Positions 24,901 to 33,830 of a stretch of DNA of 64,000 nucleotides are shown piece by piece. The translations under genes were made by a program, and so were the position numbers. Source of the DNA: Neomoorella thermoacetica (lineage in GTDB: Bacteria; Bacillota; DSM-521; Neomoorellales; Neomoorellaceae); NCBI RefSeq assembly GCF_001875325.1, contig NZ_MDDC01000016.1, forward strand, positions 1 to 64,000, in the 5' to 3' direction. The notes under the pieces are model-generated. The model was not told the origin of the DNA, did not search any database, and saw only the letters and a program-made list of their open reading frames with translations. Numbering within the stretch: position 1 is the stretch's first letter; the number at the start of each line of letters is the position of its first letter.

Positions 24901-25561
24901 GGGCCATCAGTTTCTGGTGCCGCCGCGCCCGGGCCGCCTCAACGGCGGCGGGACCAAGTTGATCCTTCAGTTCGTCAATTAAATCCTGCAGGCGGGTTAA
25001 ATCCTGCTCTACTGCCTCCAGGCGTTGCCGGGCCTCCTTTTTGCGCAGGCGATAGCGGGCAATACCAGCCGTTTCTTCGAGGACGGCTCGCCGTTCCTCC
25101 GGCCGGGCGGCGAGGATTTCTTCCAGGCGACCCTGGCCGACAATGGCCAGGCCGCCCCGGCCGGAGCCGGTGTCCAGGAGGAGTTCCTGGATATCCTTCA
25201 GGCGGCAGGGAACTTTATTTATATAATACTCACCTTCGCCGGAACGAAAAAAACGCCGGGTGATGGCTACTTCCTGAAAGTCCAGAGGGAGGCTTGCGTC
25301 GCTGTTATCCAGGTACAGGGTTACTTCTGCCATCCCCACCGGCCGGCGCCTGGCGCTGCCGGCAAAGATGACATCGTCCATCCTGGTTCCGCGCAAACTT
25401 TTAGCACTCTGCTCCCCCAGAACCCAGAGGATGGCGTCGGCAATATTGCTCTTGCCGCTGCCGTTGGGGCCGACGATACCGGTAACCCCGGGGCCAAGTT
25501 CCAGCTTGACCCGGTCGACGAAGGTCTTAAAGCCCTGAATTTCAATACCCTTAAGGAACAT
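21998..25561 (-). CDS. smc: Chromosome segregation protein SMC
   Basis: A protein of 1187 residues, the normal size. The N-terminal Walker A is GPNGSGKSN (31-39). Long coiled coils flank a hinge around 500-660. The C-terminal ABC signature LLSGGEKALTA and Walker B FCIFDEVDTALDE complete the ATPase head. SMC dimers with ScpA and ScpB load on DNA near origins and organise the nucleoid. RBS GGAGG 5 nt before ATG. It lies downstream of spoVS and rnc, as in many Firmicutes, although ftsY does not follow. Confidence 0.97.
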   Translation of the reverse strand: MFLKGIEIQGFKTFVDRVKLELGPGVTGIVGPNGSGKSNIADAILWVLGEQSAKSLRGTRMDDVIFAGSARRRPVGMAEVTLYLDNSDASLPLDFQEVAITRRFFRSGEGEYYINKVPCRLKDIQELLLDTGSGRGGLAIVGQGRLEEILAARPEERRAVLEETAGIARYRLRKKEARQRLEAVEQDLTRLQDLIDELKDQLGPAAVEAARARRHQKLMALLNQVELILKAREIAECENRLRRSRERWQTLEGQEEELAAREEELAGRFRELRERLARNHEARERNRVELQSIREQLVQVRGRLNLVDEKLATLARQRKEDREREELLAREQEKLRAAGEELARQVETGREEMASLAQALAAGRETREKLRAERDELAARLARLKEDLFQVAHERARCHNELVRLEEKQAGMERVLEQKHRQLQELNNERERLESLLQAGQEQIGQIEAALKALEGKKASLETELPMQEADLAALEKRLAGLKEQQRLLVARLKVLRQAQADYEGFGEGVRAILQARSRGEAACAGVLGVVVEKIEVPGDLTRAIEVALGGAAQQVLVRTASEAERVIRFLKARHHGRATILPLAWLEPRRWPAWAGWVLEEPGVVGVAAALVRSEAEIRPAVDYLLGQILVVADIRRALDLGERLRPPVRLVTLEGEVIHPRGPVTGGNTRQKAGFLQRRLEIQQGEAELASLVARLGDGQQQTRKLASTLETGRQELRRVTETLIARRGELHNLLERLSEYKDQLARLAEKVAVLEEELARSATDSHELVTGRREREELLARLEAREKELQGELTNCQEQLTACQQALAAVEQELAVNETRQQALVKAGEQLAARGEELARQKENWRQQQAELAARMTAAAIAINELQKNREKLAGEEEWLAGAIQQAEEGLKSLEKDGSACSQKQEELSRELEELKARKGKIVARRQQEELNLARLETALESSRAQLEERFGHGWQEELQKPRRHLEKKAPRLHKVLQEKLAALGEVNPGAPRVYEGLRRRFEELEQQRQDLEEGRAALEQVIAEMDKLMARQLKATLAAVQEHFAAIFRELFEGGEARLELTGSENILDAGLEIIARPPGKKPQHLALLSGGEKALTAVAFIFALLKVKPSAFCIFDEVDTALDEANVERFARLLRQFAARTQFIVISHRQGTMAAADVLYGVTMMEEGVSRLVSVRLEQLPA

Positions 25562-25627
25562 GTCATCCTCCGCAAATTCTCCTCATACATAAAGAAAACT
25601 GCTCGGCGAGCAGTCTTGCTAGTAATT

Positions 25628-25888
25628 TTAGCGGGGTTCCACGATAAACTTGATGGCCGTTCTTTCTTCGCCATCGATATTAATCTCAGCAAAAGCAGGG
25701 ATCATGACAAGGTCAATACCGTTCGGGGCGATAAAACCGCGGGCGATAGCTATAGCCTTGACAGCCTGGTTGACTGCTCCTGCCCCTACTGCCTGGACCT
25801 CGGCTTTACCATGCTGGCGGAAAACGGCTGTCAGGGCTCCAGCTACGGCTTTAGGGTTCGATTGCGCCGAAACCTTTAGAACTTCCAT
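25628..25888 (-). CDS. spoVS: Stage V sporulation protein S
   Basis: Eighty-six residues, the exact family length. It begins MEVLKVSAQSNP, then carries the conserved AGAVNQAVKAIAIARGF and ends FIVEPR. The start is the ATG at 25888 preceded by GGAGGAGG; the longer frame to 25927 adds unconserved residues. SpoVS is an Alba-like small protein needed for normal sporulation progress. It is inserted between rnc and smc. Confidence 0.95.
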   Translation of the reverse strand: MEVLKVSAQSNPKAVAGALTAVFRQHGKAEVQAVGAGAVNQAVKAIAIARGFIAPNGIDLVMIPAFAEINIDGEERTAIKFIVEPR

Positions 25889-26001
25889 TACTTCCTCCTC
25901 CCCGTCTTTACCAATCTTTGTAACCATTATTAATTCGACGCCGGAGGGCGGTATTCCTTCCGAATGGACTGAAAAGATTAAATTGAGGAGAAAGGTAATT
26001 T

Positions 26002-26703
26002 TTAGCTCTGAACCTTGAGCAAGGTCAGGGCGGCCCGGGCCGCCTCCCTTTCGGCCTCTTTCTTGCTATGCCCTTCACCTGTAGCCAGCAGCCGGTTTTT
26101 TAAAAAAACACCTGCCTTGTAACTTTTAGCGTGATCTGGCCCCCATTCATCCAGGATTTTATATACTACGTTTTCCGTCCCCTGCTGCTGGACAAATTCC
26201 TGCAGGGCTGATTTGCTGTCGATAAAGCTGGTATCCTTTAAAATCTCCAGGGACGGGGTAAAGATCTGGAGGATAAAGTCACGGGCCAGTTCATAACCAC
26301 CGGTCAGGTAAACGCTGCCGATAATAGCTTCCAGAGCATCAGCCAGGTTGGAGGGGCGTTCCCGGCCGCCGTTATGTTCTTCCCCCTGCCCCAGGCGCAG
26401 CAGGTCGCCCACCTTGAGACGGCGGGCAACCTTGACCAGGCTGGCCTCGCAAACGACGGTCGCCCGCATCCGGGTAAGGTCCCCCTCCGGTAGTTGAGGA
26501 AAATTTTGGTAAAGGTAAGTGGTAATAACCAGGCCCAGGACGGCGTCTCCCAGAAACTCCAGGCGCTGGTTATCACCTGGTAAATGGTGCTCAAAGGCAA
26601 AAGTTGGATGGGTCAGGGCTAAATCTAAACCCTCCAGGTCGATTGCCGGGAGATGAAATTGTTCCCAAAAGTGCTGGAGCTGTTCCTGGCGCGTATTATC
26701 CAA
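26002..26703 (-). CDS. rnc: Ribonuclease III
   Basis: A protein of 233 residues from a TTG start with GGAAGG 6 nt upstream. It has the catalytic signature QRLEFLGDAVLG, the second acidic site LADALEAIIGSVYL, and a C-terminal double-stranded RNA-binding domain (SKSALQEFVQQ to SKKEAEREAARAAL). It processes rRNA and mRNA stems. It lies 19 nt after fabF. Confidence 0.97.
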   Translation of the reverse strand: MDNTRQEQLQHFWEQFHLPAIDLEGLDLALTHPTFAFEHHLPGDNQRLEFLGDAVLGLVITTYLYQNFPQLPEGDLTRMRATVVCEASLVKVARRLKVGDLLRLGQGEEHNGGRERPSNLADALEAIIGSVYLTGGYELARDFILQIFTPSLEILKDTSFIDSKSALQEFVQQQGTENVVYKILDEWGPDHAKSYKAGVFLKNRLLATGEGHSKKEAEREAARAALTLLKVQS

Positions 26704-26721
26704 AGGTTACCTTCCCGCCTG

Positions 26722-27957
26722 TTAAAGTTTACGTAAAACTACCGCGGCGTTATGGCCGCCAAAGCCGAAGGAATTGGACATGGCCACCGCCACCTGCCGT
26801 TCCCGGGCAACGTTGGGTACGTAATCCAGATCACATTCCGGGTCAGGCTCTTCATAATTTATGGTTGGTGGGATAACCCCGGTGGCGATTGTCATGGCCG
26901 TAGCTACAAGTTCAATGGCCCCGGCAGCTCCCAGGAGATGGCCGATCATGGATTTGGTGGAGCTAATAGCCACCCTGGAGGCACAGGCGCCAAAAAGGTT
27001 CTTGATAGCCAGGGTTTCCTGGCGGTCATTGAGTTCCGTGGATGTCCCATGGGCGTTAATATAATCAACTTCCCCGGGTTTTAAACCTGCATCCTCCAGG
27101 GCCAGGGCCATGGCCCTGCTGGCGGCGCTGGCGTCGGGCGCCGGGGCTGTAATATGATAGGCGTCAGCCGTACAACCGTACCCGGCTACCTCGGCATAAA
27201 TGCGAGCACCCCGGGCCCTGGCATGCTCCAGGGTCTCCAGGACCAGCACCCCGGCCCCCTCACCCAGGACAAAACCATCCCTGCCCCGGTCGAAGGGACG
27301 GCTGGCACGGGGCGGGTCGTCATTACGCACGGATAAAGCCTTTAAAGCAGCAAAACCGGCAATTGCCAGGGGGGTGATACTGGCCTCACTGCCGCCGGTT
27401 ATCATTACGTCGGCGTCGCCCCGTTGCAGGGCGCGGAAGGCCTCGCCGACGGCATTGGTTCCCGAGGCGCAGGCATTAACTACTGTAAAGTTTACTCCCC
27501 TGACGCCCAGGTTAATAGAGATCTGGCCGGCGGCCATATTGGCAATCATCATGGGCACAAAGAAGGGACTCACCCGGTTGGGGCCCTTTTCTAACAGAAC
27601 CCTGGTCTGTTCCTCAAAGGTCTCCATGCCACCGATTCCAGTGGCAAAGATAACCCCCACCCGGTCGAGGTTCTCTTTTTCCAGGTCCAGGGCAGCATCT
27701 TCGACAGCCATGCGCGCGCCCGCCACAGCGTACTGGGCAAATCGGTCCATACGCCGGGCTTCCTTGCGGTCAAAAAACAGGCCCGCATCAAAGTCCTTTA
27801 CTTCCCCGGCGAAACGGACGGGCATGGCAGTGGCATCAAAACGGGTGATAGGGCCGATGCCCGACCGCCCGGCCACTAAGGCCTGCCAGAATTTGTCTTT
27901 ACCGGTGCCTACCGGAGAGATGGCCGCCAGGCCGGTTATAACGACACGCTTTTGCAA
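26722..27957 (-). CDS. fabF: 3-oxoacyl-ACP synthase II
   Basis: A protein of 411 residues from a TTG start after GAGGGGG. The catalytic cysteine is C163 in [13 protein letters not shown]; the two histidines are in [12 protein letters not shown] and [14 protein letters not shown]. It elongates acyl-ACP with malonyl-ACP in fatty-acid synthesis. It is separated from acpP by a strong hairpin. Confidence 0.97.
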   Translation of the reverse strand: MQKRVVITGLAAISPVGTGKDKFWQALVAGRSGIGPITRFDATAMPVRFAGEVKDFDAGLFFDRKEARRMDRFAQYAVAGARMAVEDAALDLEKENLDRVGVIFATGIGGMETFEEQTRVLLEKGPNRVSPFFVPMMIANMAAGQISINLGVRGVNFTVVNACASGTNAVGEAFRALQRGDADVMITGGSEASITPLAIAGFAALKALSVRNDDPPRASRPFDRGRDGFVLGEGAGVLVLETLEHARARGARIYAEVAGYGCTADAYHITAPAPDASAASRAMALALEDAGLKPGEVDYINAHGTSTELNDRQETLAIKNLFGACASRVAISSTKSMIGHLLGAAGAIELVATAMTIATGVIPPTINYEEPDPECDLDYVPNVARERQVAVAMSNSFGFGGHNAAVVLRKL

Positions 27958-27977
27958 GGCTACCCCCTCATTCTACA

Positions 27978-28012
27978 GGGGGAAGTCCCACAAGTTTTAC
28001 AGGACTTCCCCC
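27978..28012 (-). other. Intercistronic hairpin between acpP and fabF
   Basis: GGGGGAAGTCC pairs with GGACTTCCCCC (11 bp) around a 13-nt loop, with no T-run after it. It probably stabilises the acpP message or partly terminates, allowing more ACP than downstream enzymes. Function is inferred. Confidence 0.6.
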
Positions 28013-28018
28013 ACTGGA

Positions 28019-28249
28019 TTACTTGGTATGTTCTTTTATATAGGCCACTGCTGCCCCGACAGTTGTGAGCTTTTCAGCATCCTCGTCGGGAATCTCCAGG
28101 TCGAATTCCTCTTCCAGGGCCATGATGAGTTCTACGATATCCAGGGAATCAGCATTCAAGTCCTCAAAGGAGGTCTCCATGGTTATCGTTTCTTCCTCGA
28201 CCCCCAGCTGTTCGGCGACGATGCCCTTGATTTTTTCAAAAACGTCCAC
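28019..28249 (-). CDS. acpP: Acyl carrier protein
   Basis: Seventy-six residues from the GTG at 28249, eight bases after AAGGAGG. The longer frame (28285) runs back over this ribosome site and is rejected. The phosphopantetheine serine is S35 in the DSLD motif ([11 protein letters not shown]). It carries growing acyl chains for the Fab enzymes encoded around it. Confidence 0.97.
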   Translation of the reverse strand: MDVFEKIKGIVAEQLGVEEETITMETSFEDLNADSLDIVELIMALEEEFDLEIPDEDAEKLTTVGAAVAYIKEHTK

Positions 28250-28281
28250 TGACCTCACCTCCTTCCCGGTATGTAACTGGC

Positions 28282-29031
28282 TCACAGGGCCAGGGTCAAG
28301 CCCCCGTCGACAACCAGCACCTGTCCCGTCATGTACCTGGCTGCCGGTGAAGCCAGGAAAAGGACTACCCCGGCGACCTCCTCCGGTTCACCCGGCCGGC
28401 CCAGGGGTATGTGCCGGTAAAATTCTTCCCGGGCTTTCTCGTCCAGGGCTGCGGTCATCTCGGTGCTGATGAAACCAGGAGCCACGGCATTAACCAGGAT
28501 GCCCCGGGAGGCTACTTCTTTAGCCAGGGATTTGGTAAATCCGATTACCCCGGCCTTGGCTGCGGCATAGTTTACCTGGCCGGCATTGCCTCGCAGGGCG
28601 ACTACTGAAGCCAGGTTGATTATACGCCCCTGGCGCTGGCGAAGCATGGGTTTCAGGGCGGCCTGACAGCAATTGAAAACACCCGTCAGGTTGGTCTGGA
28701 GGACTGCCGCCCAGTCCTCCGGTTTTAACCTGGCTGCCAGGTTGTCCCGGGTGATACCGGCATTGTTGACCAGGATATCCAGCCGACCAAACTCCTGGAT
28801 AGCTGCCTGGATTAACTCCCTGGCTGCCGTGTGGTCACTTATATCGGCTGGCACGGCAATGGCCTGGCCTCCGCCATTCCGAATGGCGGCGACCACCTCA
28901 GCAGCAGCCCCTTCCTGGCGGGCATAATTGACGACCACCCTGGCCCCGGCCCGGGCCATTTCTATGGCCGTCGCCCGGCCAATCCCCCGGGAAGCCCCGG
29001 TTACAACGGCCACCTGGCCATCAAGGATCAT
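28282..29031 (-). CDS. fabG: 3-oxoacyl-ACP reductase
   Basis: A protein of 249 residues. The short-chain dehydrogenase NADP motif is TGASRGIG (11-18), with active-site NNAG, S in LASVVAL and YAAAK. The start at 29031 has GGAGG upstream; 29058 lies inside fabD. It reduces 3-oxoacyl-ACP. It overlaps or abuts fabD. Confidence 0.97.
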   Translation of the reverse strand: MILDGQVAVVTGASRGIGRATAIEMARAGARVVVNYARQEGAAAEVVAAIRNGGGQAIAVPADISDHTAARELIQAAIQEFGRLDILVNNAGITRDNLAARLKPEDWAAVLQTNLTGVFNCCQAALKPMLRQRQGRIINLASVVALRGNAGQVNYAAAKAGVIGFTKSLAKEVASRGILVNAVAPGFISTEMTAALDEKAREEFYRHIPLGRPGEPEEVAGVVLFLASPAARYMTGQVLVVDGGLTLAL

Positions 29032-29032
29032 T

Positions 29033-29971
29033 TTACTGAGCCTCCTGCAATAACGCAAGGGTTTTTTCCAGAGTCTGGATATTCTCTACCTGGCCGATCC
29101 TAACCTGGCGATCCAGGCGTTTGATCAGGCCGCTCAACACGTTGCCTGGGCCAACCTCAACGAAGGTCCGGTAACCGTCGGCAAGCAGGCGGCGCATGCT
29201 CTCCTCCCAGCGTACCGGACTGGCCACCTGCCGCAGGAGGTTTTCCCGTACTGCGGCTGCCGTCACGGTATAATCGGCCGTTACATTGGCAATTACCGGT
29301 ACTACCGGGTCTACAAGAGGCACCCGGTTTAAAACAGTTGCCAGTTCCCTGGCTACCGGTTCCATGAGGCTGGAATGGAAGGGCCCGCTTACCTGGAGGG
29401 GGACGACCTTTTTGGCCCCTGCCTCCCTGGCCAGGGCGGCAATGGCCTCCAGGCCGGCCCGGTCACCCGCGACCACCACCTGTCCCGGAGAGTTGAAGTT
29501 GGCCGCCTCGGCAACCCCTTCTTTAACCTCCTGGCAGATGGCCACCACCCTCTCTGCCGGCAGGCCGAGGACGGCAACCATCCCCCCCTGGCCGCAGGGT
29601 ACGGCAGTAGCCATGAGCCGGGCCCGCCGGGCAACCACCTGCAGGGCGTCTTTGAAGGAGAGGCTGCCGGCAGCCACCAGGGCGCTGTATTCCCCCAGGC
29701 TGTGACCGGCTACGGCCCGGGGCTTTATCCCCCGGGCCTCCAGAACCCGGTAACAGGCTATACTGGTGGTAAGAACAGCAGGCTGGGTGTTTTCGGTCCG
29801 CACCAGTTCTTCGGCCGGGCCGTTAAATACAAGCTTATCGACAGGCCATCCTAATTCCTCACTGGCTTCGGTAAAAACGGCGGCCGCCTCGGGGTAGTGC
29901 CGGGCCAGTTCCTGTCCCATACCCACATACTGGGATCCCTGGCCGGGAAAGAGAAAAACAATACCCGACAT
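29033..29971 (-). CDS. fabD: Malonyl-CoA:ACP transacylase
   Basis: A protein of 312 residues with FPGQGSQ at the N-terminus and the nucleophile S91 in GHSLGE. The catalytic histidine is in [10 protein letters not shown]. It loads malonate on ACP. It is 10 nt downstream of fabK. Confidence 0.97.
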   Translation of the reverse strand: MSGIVFLFPGQGSQYVGMGQELARHYPEAAAVFTEASEELGWPVDKLVFNGPAEELVRTENTQPAVLTTSIACYRVLEARGIKPRAVAGHSLGEYSALVAAGSLSFKDALQVVARRARLMATAVPCGQGGMVAVLGLPAERVVAICQEVKEGVAEAANFNSPGQVVVAGDRAGLEAIAALAREAGAKKVVPLQVSGPFHSSLMEPVARELATVLNRVPLVDPVVPVIANVTADYTVTAAAVRENLLRQVASPVRWEESMRRLLADGYRTFVEVGPGNVLSGLIKRLDRQVRIGQVENIQTLEKTLALLQEAQ

Positions 29972-29981
29972 GGCATGTCAC

Positions 29982-30920
29982 CTACCTTGTCAAGGAGCCC
30001 AGCCGGGCTATAACCTCAGCAGCCTCGGCCATTATTTCCGCAATGATGGCTGCCGCCGGCTTGATTTCCCGCACCATGGCCGCGCTCTGGCCAGCCATTA
30101 CAGAACCGTACTCCACATCTCCCTCGACTGCCGCCCGCAGCTTCCCGGTTCCCAGGCGGTCCATCTCCTCCCAGCTCGCTCCCCGGGCGGAAAGTTCCTC
30201 AAACTGCCTGGTCAGCTTGTTCTTTAGTACCCGGACATGGTGCCCGGCCATACCGGTAACAACGGCGTCCCGGTCCCCGGCTTTGAGGACTGCTTCTTTA
30301 TAGTTGGCGTGGACGGTACATTCGGTGGCGCAGATAAACCTGGTCCCCATCTGGATGCCTGCGGCCCCCAGGGCCAGGGCGGCGGCCAGGCCGCGTCCGT
30401 CGGCAATACCGCCGGCAGCAATCACCGGGATATGTACGGCATCAACAATCTGGGGCACCAGGGGCATGGTGGCAATCTCGCCGATATGGCCCCCGCATTC
30501 CATACCCTCGGCCACCAGGGCGTCCACTCCCAGACGTTCCAACCTCCTCGCCAGGGCCACCGAGGCTACCACCGGGACTACCTTCACCCCTGCCTCTTTG
30601 AAGCGGGGCAGGTGCTTGCCAGGGTTACCGGCCCCGGTGGTGACCACCGGCACCTTTTCCTCGCAGACCAGGTCAACCAATTCTTCGACATAGGGTGATA
30701 GGTAGTATATATTAACCCCGAAGGGCCGGTCCGTTTGTTCCCGTACCTTGCGAATCTCCCGGCGGACTACTTCCGGCGGCGCGCTGCCGGCGCCGATAAT
30801 TCCCAGTCCCCCGGCAGCCGAAACAGCGGCCGCCAGCTCTCCAGTTGCTACCCAGGCCATACCGCCCTGAATAATGGGATAGGTAATCCCCAGGAGATCG
30901 CAGAGGGGTGTCCGCAGCAT
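29982..30920 (-). CDS. fabK: Enoyl-ACP reductase, flavin type
   Basis: A protein of 312 residues from the ATG at 30920 after AAGGAG; the upstream TTG (30929) overlaps the ribosome site. It has the FMN-binding TIM-barrel typical of FabK: PIIQGGMAWV at the start, GMECGGHIG, and PVIAAGGIADGRG. It sits in the fab operon where the enoyl reductase is needed, and no fabI is present. A 2-nitropropane dioxygenase label would be the generic alternative. Confidence 0.93.
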   Translation of the reverse strand: MLRTPLCDLLGITYPIIQGGMAWVATGELAAAVSAAGGLGIIGAGSAPPEVVRREIRKVREQTDRPFGVNIYYLSPYVEELVDLVCEEKVPVVTTGAGNPGKHLPRFKEAGVKVVPVVASVALARRLERLGVDALVAEGMECGGHIGEIATMPLVPQIVDAVHIPVIAAGGIADGRGLAAALALGAAGIQMGTRFICATECTVHANYKEAVLKAGDRDAVVTGMAGHHVRVLKNKLTRQFEELSARGASWEEMDRLGTGKLRAAVEGDVEYGSVMAGQSAAMVREIKPAAAIIAEIMAEAAEVIARLGSLTR

Positions 30921-30925
30921 GACTA

Positions 30926-31945
30926 TCAATCTCCTTTCGGCGGGTCCAGCTCCCAGTTAACCACGGCTGCTCCCCAGGTCAGGCCGGCTCCGAAGGCCAC
31001 CATGACCACTTTATGGTCCCGCTGCAACAATCCGGCCCGGTAGGCCTCATCAAGGGCTACCGGAATCGAGGCGCTCGACATGTTGCCATAGCGGTCCAGG
31101 TTAACGTAAACCTTTTCCGGGGCCAGCCCCAGGCGTTTGGTGGCCGCTTCGATAATCCGGATATTGGCCTGGTGGGGAATTAAAAAGTCAACGTCTTCCT
31201 TCGCCAGGCCGGCTTTTTTCAGGGCCTTGAGGGAAGCCTCGCCCATGATCCGGACGGCGAATTTAAAGACCTCGGATCCGTTCATATGAATGGTATGCAG
31301 TTGCTCCCGGACGGTAGCCGGGCTGGCCGGCAGGCGGGAACCCCCGGCCGGCATTGTTAACAGGGAACCGCCGCTGCCGTCGGCGCCCAGTTCTAAGCCC
31401 AGGATGCCCCTGCCGGCCGGAACAGCCCGGAGGACGACGGCCCCGGCGCCGTCACCGAAAAGGACGCAGGTATTACGGTCCTGCCAGTTAATGATTTTGC
31501 TGAGGACTTCCACCCCGATCACCAGGGCGGTATGGTAAATCCCGGCAGCAATAAACTGGCTGGCGACCCCCAGGGCATAGACGAAACCGCTGCATCCAGC
31601 CGAAAGGTCAAAGGCTGCCGCCCCCCGGGCGCCCAGGCGTTCCTGCACCAGGCAGGCGGTAGCCGGAAAGAGGGTATCCGGCGTAACCGTAGCTACGATG
31701 ATTAAATCCACGTCTGCAGCCGCGAGCCCGGCAGCAGTAAGGGCTCTGGATGCTGCCGGTACAGCCAGGTCGGAAGCAGCCGTACCGGCGGCAGCCAGGC
31801 GGCGTTCCCGGATGCCGGTCCGGGTGCGAATCCATTCATCACTGGTATCCACCATTTGCTCCAGTTCGTGGTTGGTGAGCACCCGCTCTGGCAGGCAGGA
31901 CCCGGTACCGGCAATGGCGGCTGACCTCAATTGGACTGCTGGCAC
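30926..31945 (-). CDS. fabH: 3-oxoacyl-ACP synthase III
   Basis: A protein of about 339 residues from a GTG start that overlaps the plsX end by 19 nt. The active cysteine is C118 in DLSAGCSGFVYAL; the catalytic His and Asn lie in PHQANIRII and NLDRYGNMSSAS. It starts fatty-acid synthesis by condensing acyl-CoA with malonyl-ACP. The ribosome site for the chosen start is weak, so a slightly later start is possible. Confidence 0.95.
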   Translation of the reverse strand: MPAVQLRSAAIAGTGSCLPERVLTNHELEQMVDTSDEWIRTRTGIRERRLAAAGTAASDLAVPAASRALTAAGLAAADVDLIIVATVTPDTLFPATACLVQERLGARGAAAFDLSAGCSGFVYALGVASQFIAAGIYHTALVIGVEVLSKIINWQDRNTCVLFGDGAGAVVLRAVPAGRGILGLELGADGSGGSLLTMPAGGSRLPASPATVREQLHTIHMNGSEVFKFAVRIMGEASLKALKKAGLAKEDVDFLIPHQANIRIIEAATKRLGLAPEKVYVNLDRYGNMSSASIPVALDEAYRAGLLQRDHKVVMVAFGAGLTWGAAVVNWELDPPKGD

Positions 31946-32949
31946 CCCTTCACCATCCCTTCTTCGCTGGCTCCTGGTAGATCCCCCAGGGCTTTTACCA
32001 GGTCCTGGTTGATGCAGCTGACAGCTGCTTTAATGGCATTCTTAATGGCCCTGGCATTGGAACTGCCATGGCAGATGATGCTGATTCCTTGGACTCCCAG
32101 GAGGGGGGCGCCGCCGTACTCTGTATAGTCAACCTGCTTTTTAAGTCCCCGGAGGGCCGGTAAAAGCAGGGCAGCCCCAATCCGCGTCCTGAGGCTCTTG
32201 TTAACCTCGCGGTTGATCATAGCGAAAAGGGCCTGGCCCAGACCCTCGCCGAATTTCAGGATTGCATTGCCGACAAAGCCGTCGCAAACGATGACATCGG
32301 TTTCGCCAAAGAAGATCTCCCGGGCCTCGACATTACCGATAAAGTTTAAGGGCGCCCTCTTTAAAAGATTATAGGCCCCCAGGGTTTGTTCGTTACCCTT
32401 ACAGGCTTCGGTACCGATATTCAGCAGTCCCACCCGGGGGTTGGGGATGCCCATTACCCGGGCGGCGTAGAGGTTGCCCATGAGGGCGAATTCATAGAGG
32501 TGTTCGGGCCGGCAATCGACATTGGCCCCGGCGTCCAGTAGGAGTTTAGGGCCCTTGAGTGAGGGAATGGGGGTGGCGATGGCCGGTCGCTGGATTTTAC
32601 CATTCCGGCCCAGGATCAGGAGGGCTGCGGCCATTTGGGCCCCGGTACTGCCAGCGGAAACCACCGCCTGCGCCCGGCCCTCCTTGACCAAGCGGGTAGC
32701 CACTACGATAGAGGCTTCCCGCTTCCGCCGTAACCCCAGGGCCGGCTGTTCGTCCATAGTGATTACCTGATCGGTATGATATATCTCGATCCTGCCGGTG
32801 GGGTGCAGGAGGGCGAGTTCTTCCTCCAGGCGTCTTTGATCACCCACCAGGATAATCTCGGCGCTTCCCTCCCCGGCGGCAGCCACGGCGCCACGGACAA
32901 TCTCCCGTGGGGCCAGGTCGCCTCCCATGGCATCGACAGCTATCTTCAA
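31927..32949 (-). CDS. plsX: Phosphate acyltransferase PlsX
   Basis: A protein of 340 residues from a TTG start 4 nt inside the fapR end. It starts KIAVDAMGGDLAPREIVRGA, the family signature, and includes PAIATPIPS, LLDAGANVDC and VCDGFVGNAILK. It makes acyl-phosphate from acyl-ACP for phospholipid synthesis. Confidence 0.97.
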   Translation of the reverse strand: MKIAVDAMGGDLAPREIVRGAVAAAGEGSAEIILVGDQRRLEEELALLHPTGRIEIYHTDQVITMDEQPALGLRRKREASIVVATRLVKEGRAQAVVSAGSTGAQMAAALLILGRNGKIQRPAIATPIPSLKGPKLLLDAGANVDCRPEHLYEFALMGNLYAARVMGIPNPRVGLLNIGTEACKGNEQTLGAYNLLKRAPLNFIGNVEAREIFFGETDVIVCDGFVGNAILKFGEGLGQALFAMINREVNKSLRTRIGAALLLPALRGLKKQVDYTEYGGAPLLGVQGISIICHGSSNARAIKNAIKAAVSCINQDLVKALGDLPGASEEGMVKGCQQSN

Positions 32950-33532
32950 GCACTCCCGCCTCCAGTTGCAGCATCCGGCGTGATGATAATATACTGGCCT
33001 TTAAAAACAAGCTCCCCGTTGACCCGGGAATGAACTGATACCAGGCAGGTGGAACCCTTTATTACTTTAACCATGGCCCTGGCCACAACCCGCTCGCCGG
33101 CGTAAACAGGCCGCCGGTAGCGTACCCGGGCGCTGCTGGTAAGGACAACCTCGGCCCCCACTGTAGCCAGAGCCAGCGAATGGGCCTGTGCGAAGAGGTA
33201 ATAACCCCGAGCCACCCCGGCGGGCTGAACTAGCATTGGCGGGGTTATTTCCAGGATGGAAATACCCATGACCCCCGGCTGCAGTTCGACCAGTTCTCCT
33301 ACCAGTTCTTCGGCCGTCACCCCGCGCATCCTGCTCCTGGCTTCCTGGGCCATGGCCATGATTCGCTCCCGGACCTCGGGGATCCCCAGGGCCAGGCGGT
33401 CCAGGCGAATGGTGGGTACGCTGACTTCAAATTTCTCCGCCAGTTCTTCGTCAGTGGCGAAGGGATTGTTGCGCAGGTAGCGACGCAGGGCTTGCTGGCG
33501 CTCTTCCTTATTACCCCTGTGGCGTACCACTA
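32946..33532 (-). CDS. fapR: Fatty acid/phospholipid synthesis repressor FapR
   Basis: A protein of about 195-203 residues. It has an N-terminal DeoR-like helix-turn-helix (FATDEELAEKFEVSVPTIRLDR) and a C-terminal hot-dog domain that binds malonyl-CoA (around RYRRPVYAGERVVARA). I chose a GTG near 33532 (VTLVVRHRG); the frame is open to a TTG at 33557, which lies inside the predicted operator. It represses its own fab/pls operon until malonyl-CoA accumulates. Confidence 0.92.
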
Positions 33533-33546
33533 ATGTCACCCCGAAT

Positions 33547-33571
33547 CCTGGTACCAAATATTATTACCAGG
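33547..33571 (-). promoter_or_regulatory. Probable FapR operator
   Basis: The imperfect palindrome CCTGGTA(11 nt)TACCAGG overlaps the expected transcription start of the fapR operon. Position and the GGTA/TACC half-sites fit FapR-type autoregulation, though the sequence differs from the Bacillus consensus. Confidence 0.5.
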
Positions 33572-33581
33572 CCATATTAAT

Positions 33582-33610
33582 AGTATAACGAGCCTGTCAG
33601 GTTTATGCAA
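33582..33610 (-). promoter_or_regulatory. Promoter of the fapR-plsX-fab operon
   Basis: On the minus strand, -35 TTGCAT (33605-33610), 17-nt spacer, -10 TATACT (33582-33587). The predicted start falls just before or within the palindrome at 33547-33571. Confidence 0.7.
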
Positions 33611-33612
33611 GC

Positions 33613-33639
33613 AAAAAAATAACCGGCACAATTGCCGGT
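33613..33639 (-). terminator. Terminator after rpmF
   Basis: ACCGGCA pairs with TGCCGGT on the minus strand, followed by TATTTTTTT. It separates the DUF177-rpmF unit from the fapR promoter. Confidence 0.8.
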
Positions 33640-33647
33640 CGGAACAC

Positions 33648-33830
33648 TTACTCGGCTACTTGAACTGCTTCCCTTCCTTTATAATAACCGCACCTGGGGC
33701 AAGCCCGGTGGTTTAACTTGAGCTGGTGGCACTGGGGGCACTCCACCAGGGTAGGAGCCGCCATCTGGCCCCATATGGAACGCCGCTTATTCTTCCGGGC
33801 CTTTGAAGTTCTCCTTTTTGGTACTCCCAC
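33648..33830 (-). CDS. rpmF: Ribosomal protein L32 (zinc-ribbon form)
   Basis: Sixty codons, starting MGVPKRRTSKARKNKRRS, the universal L32 N-terminus. The zinc ligands C31, C34, C44 and C47 are all present. It overlaps the end of the DUF177 gene by 44 nt, the usual Firmicute pair. Confidence 0.97.
   Translation of the reverse strand: MGVPKRRTSKARKNKRRSIWGQMAAPTLVECPQCHQLKLNHRACPRCGYYKGREAVQVAE

Noticed and set aside
27200-28252. 350-codon plus-strand ORF opposite fabF and acpP
   Set aside because: The minus strand carries fabF and acpP with all catalytic residues; the plus ORF is its antisense shadow.
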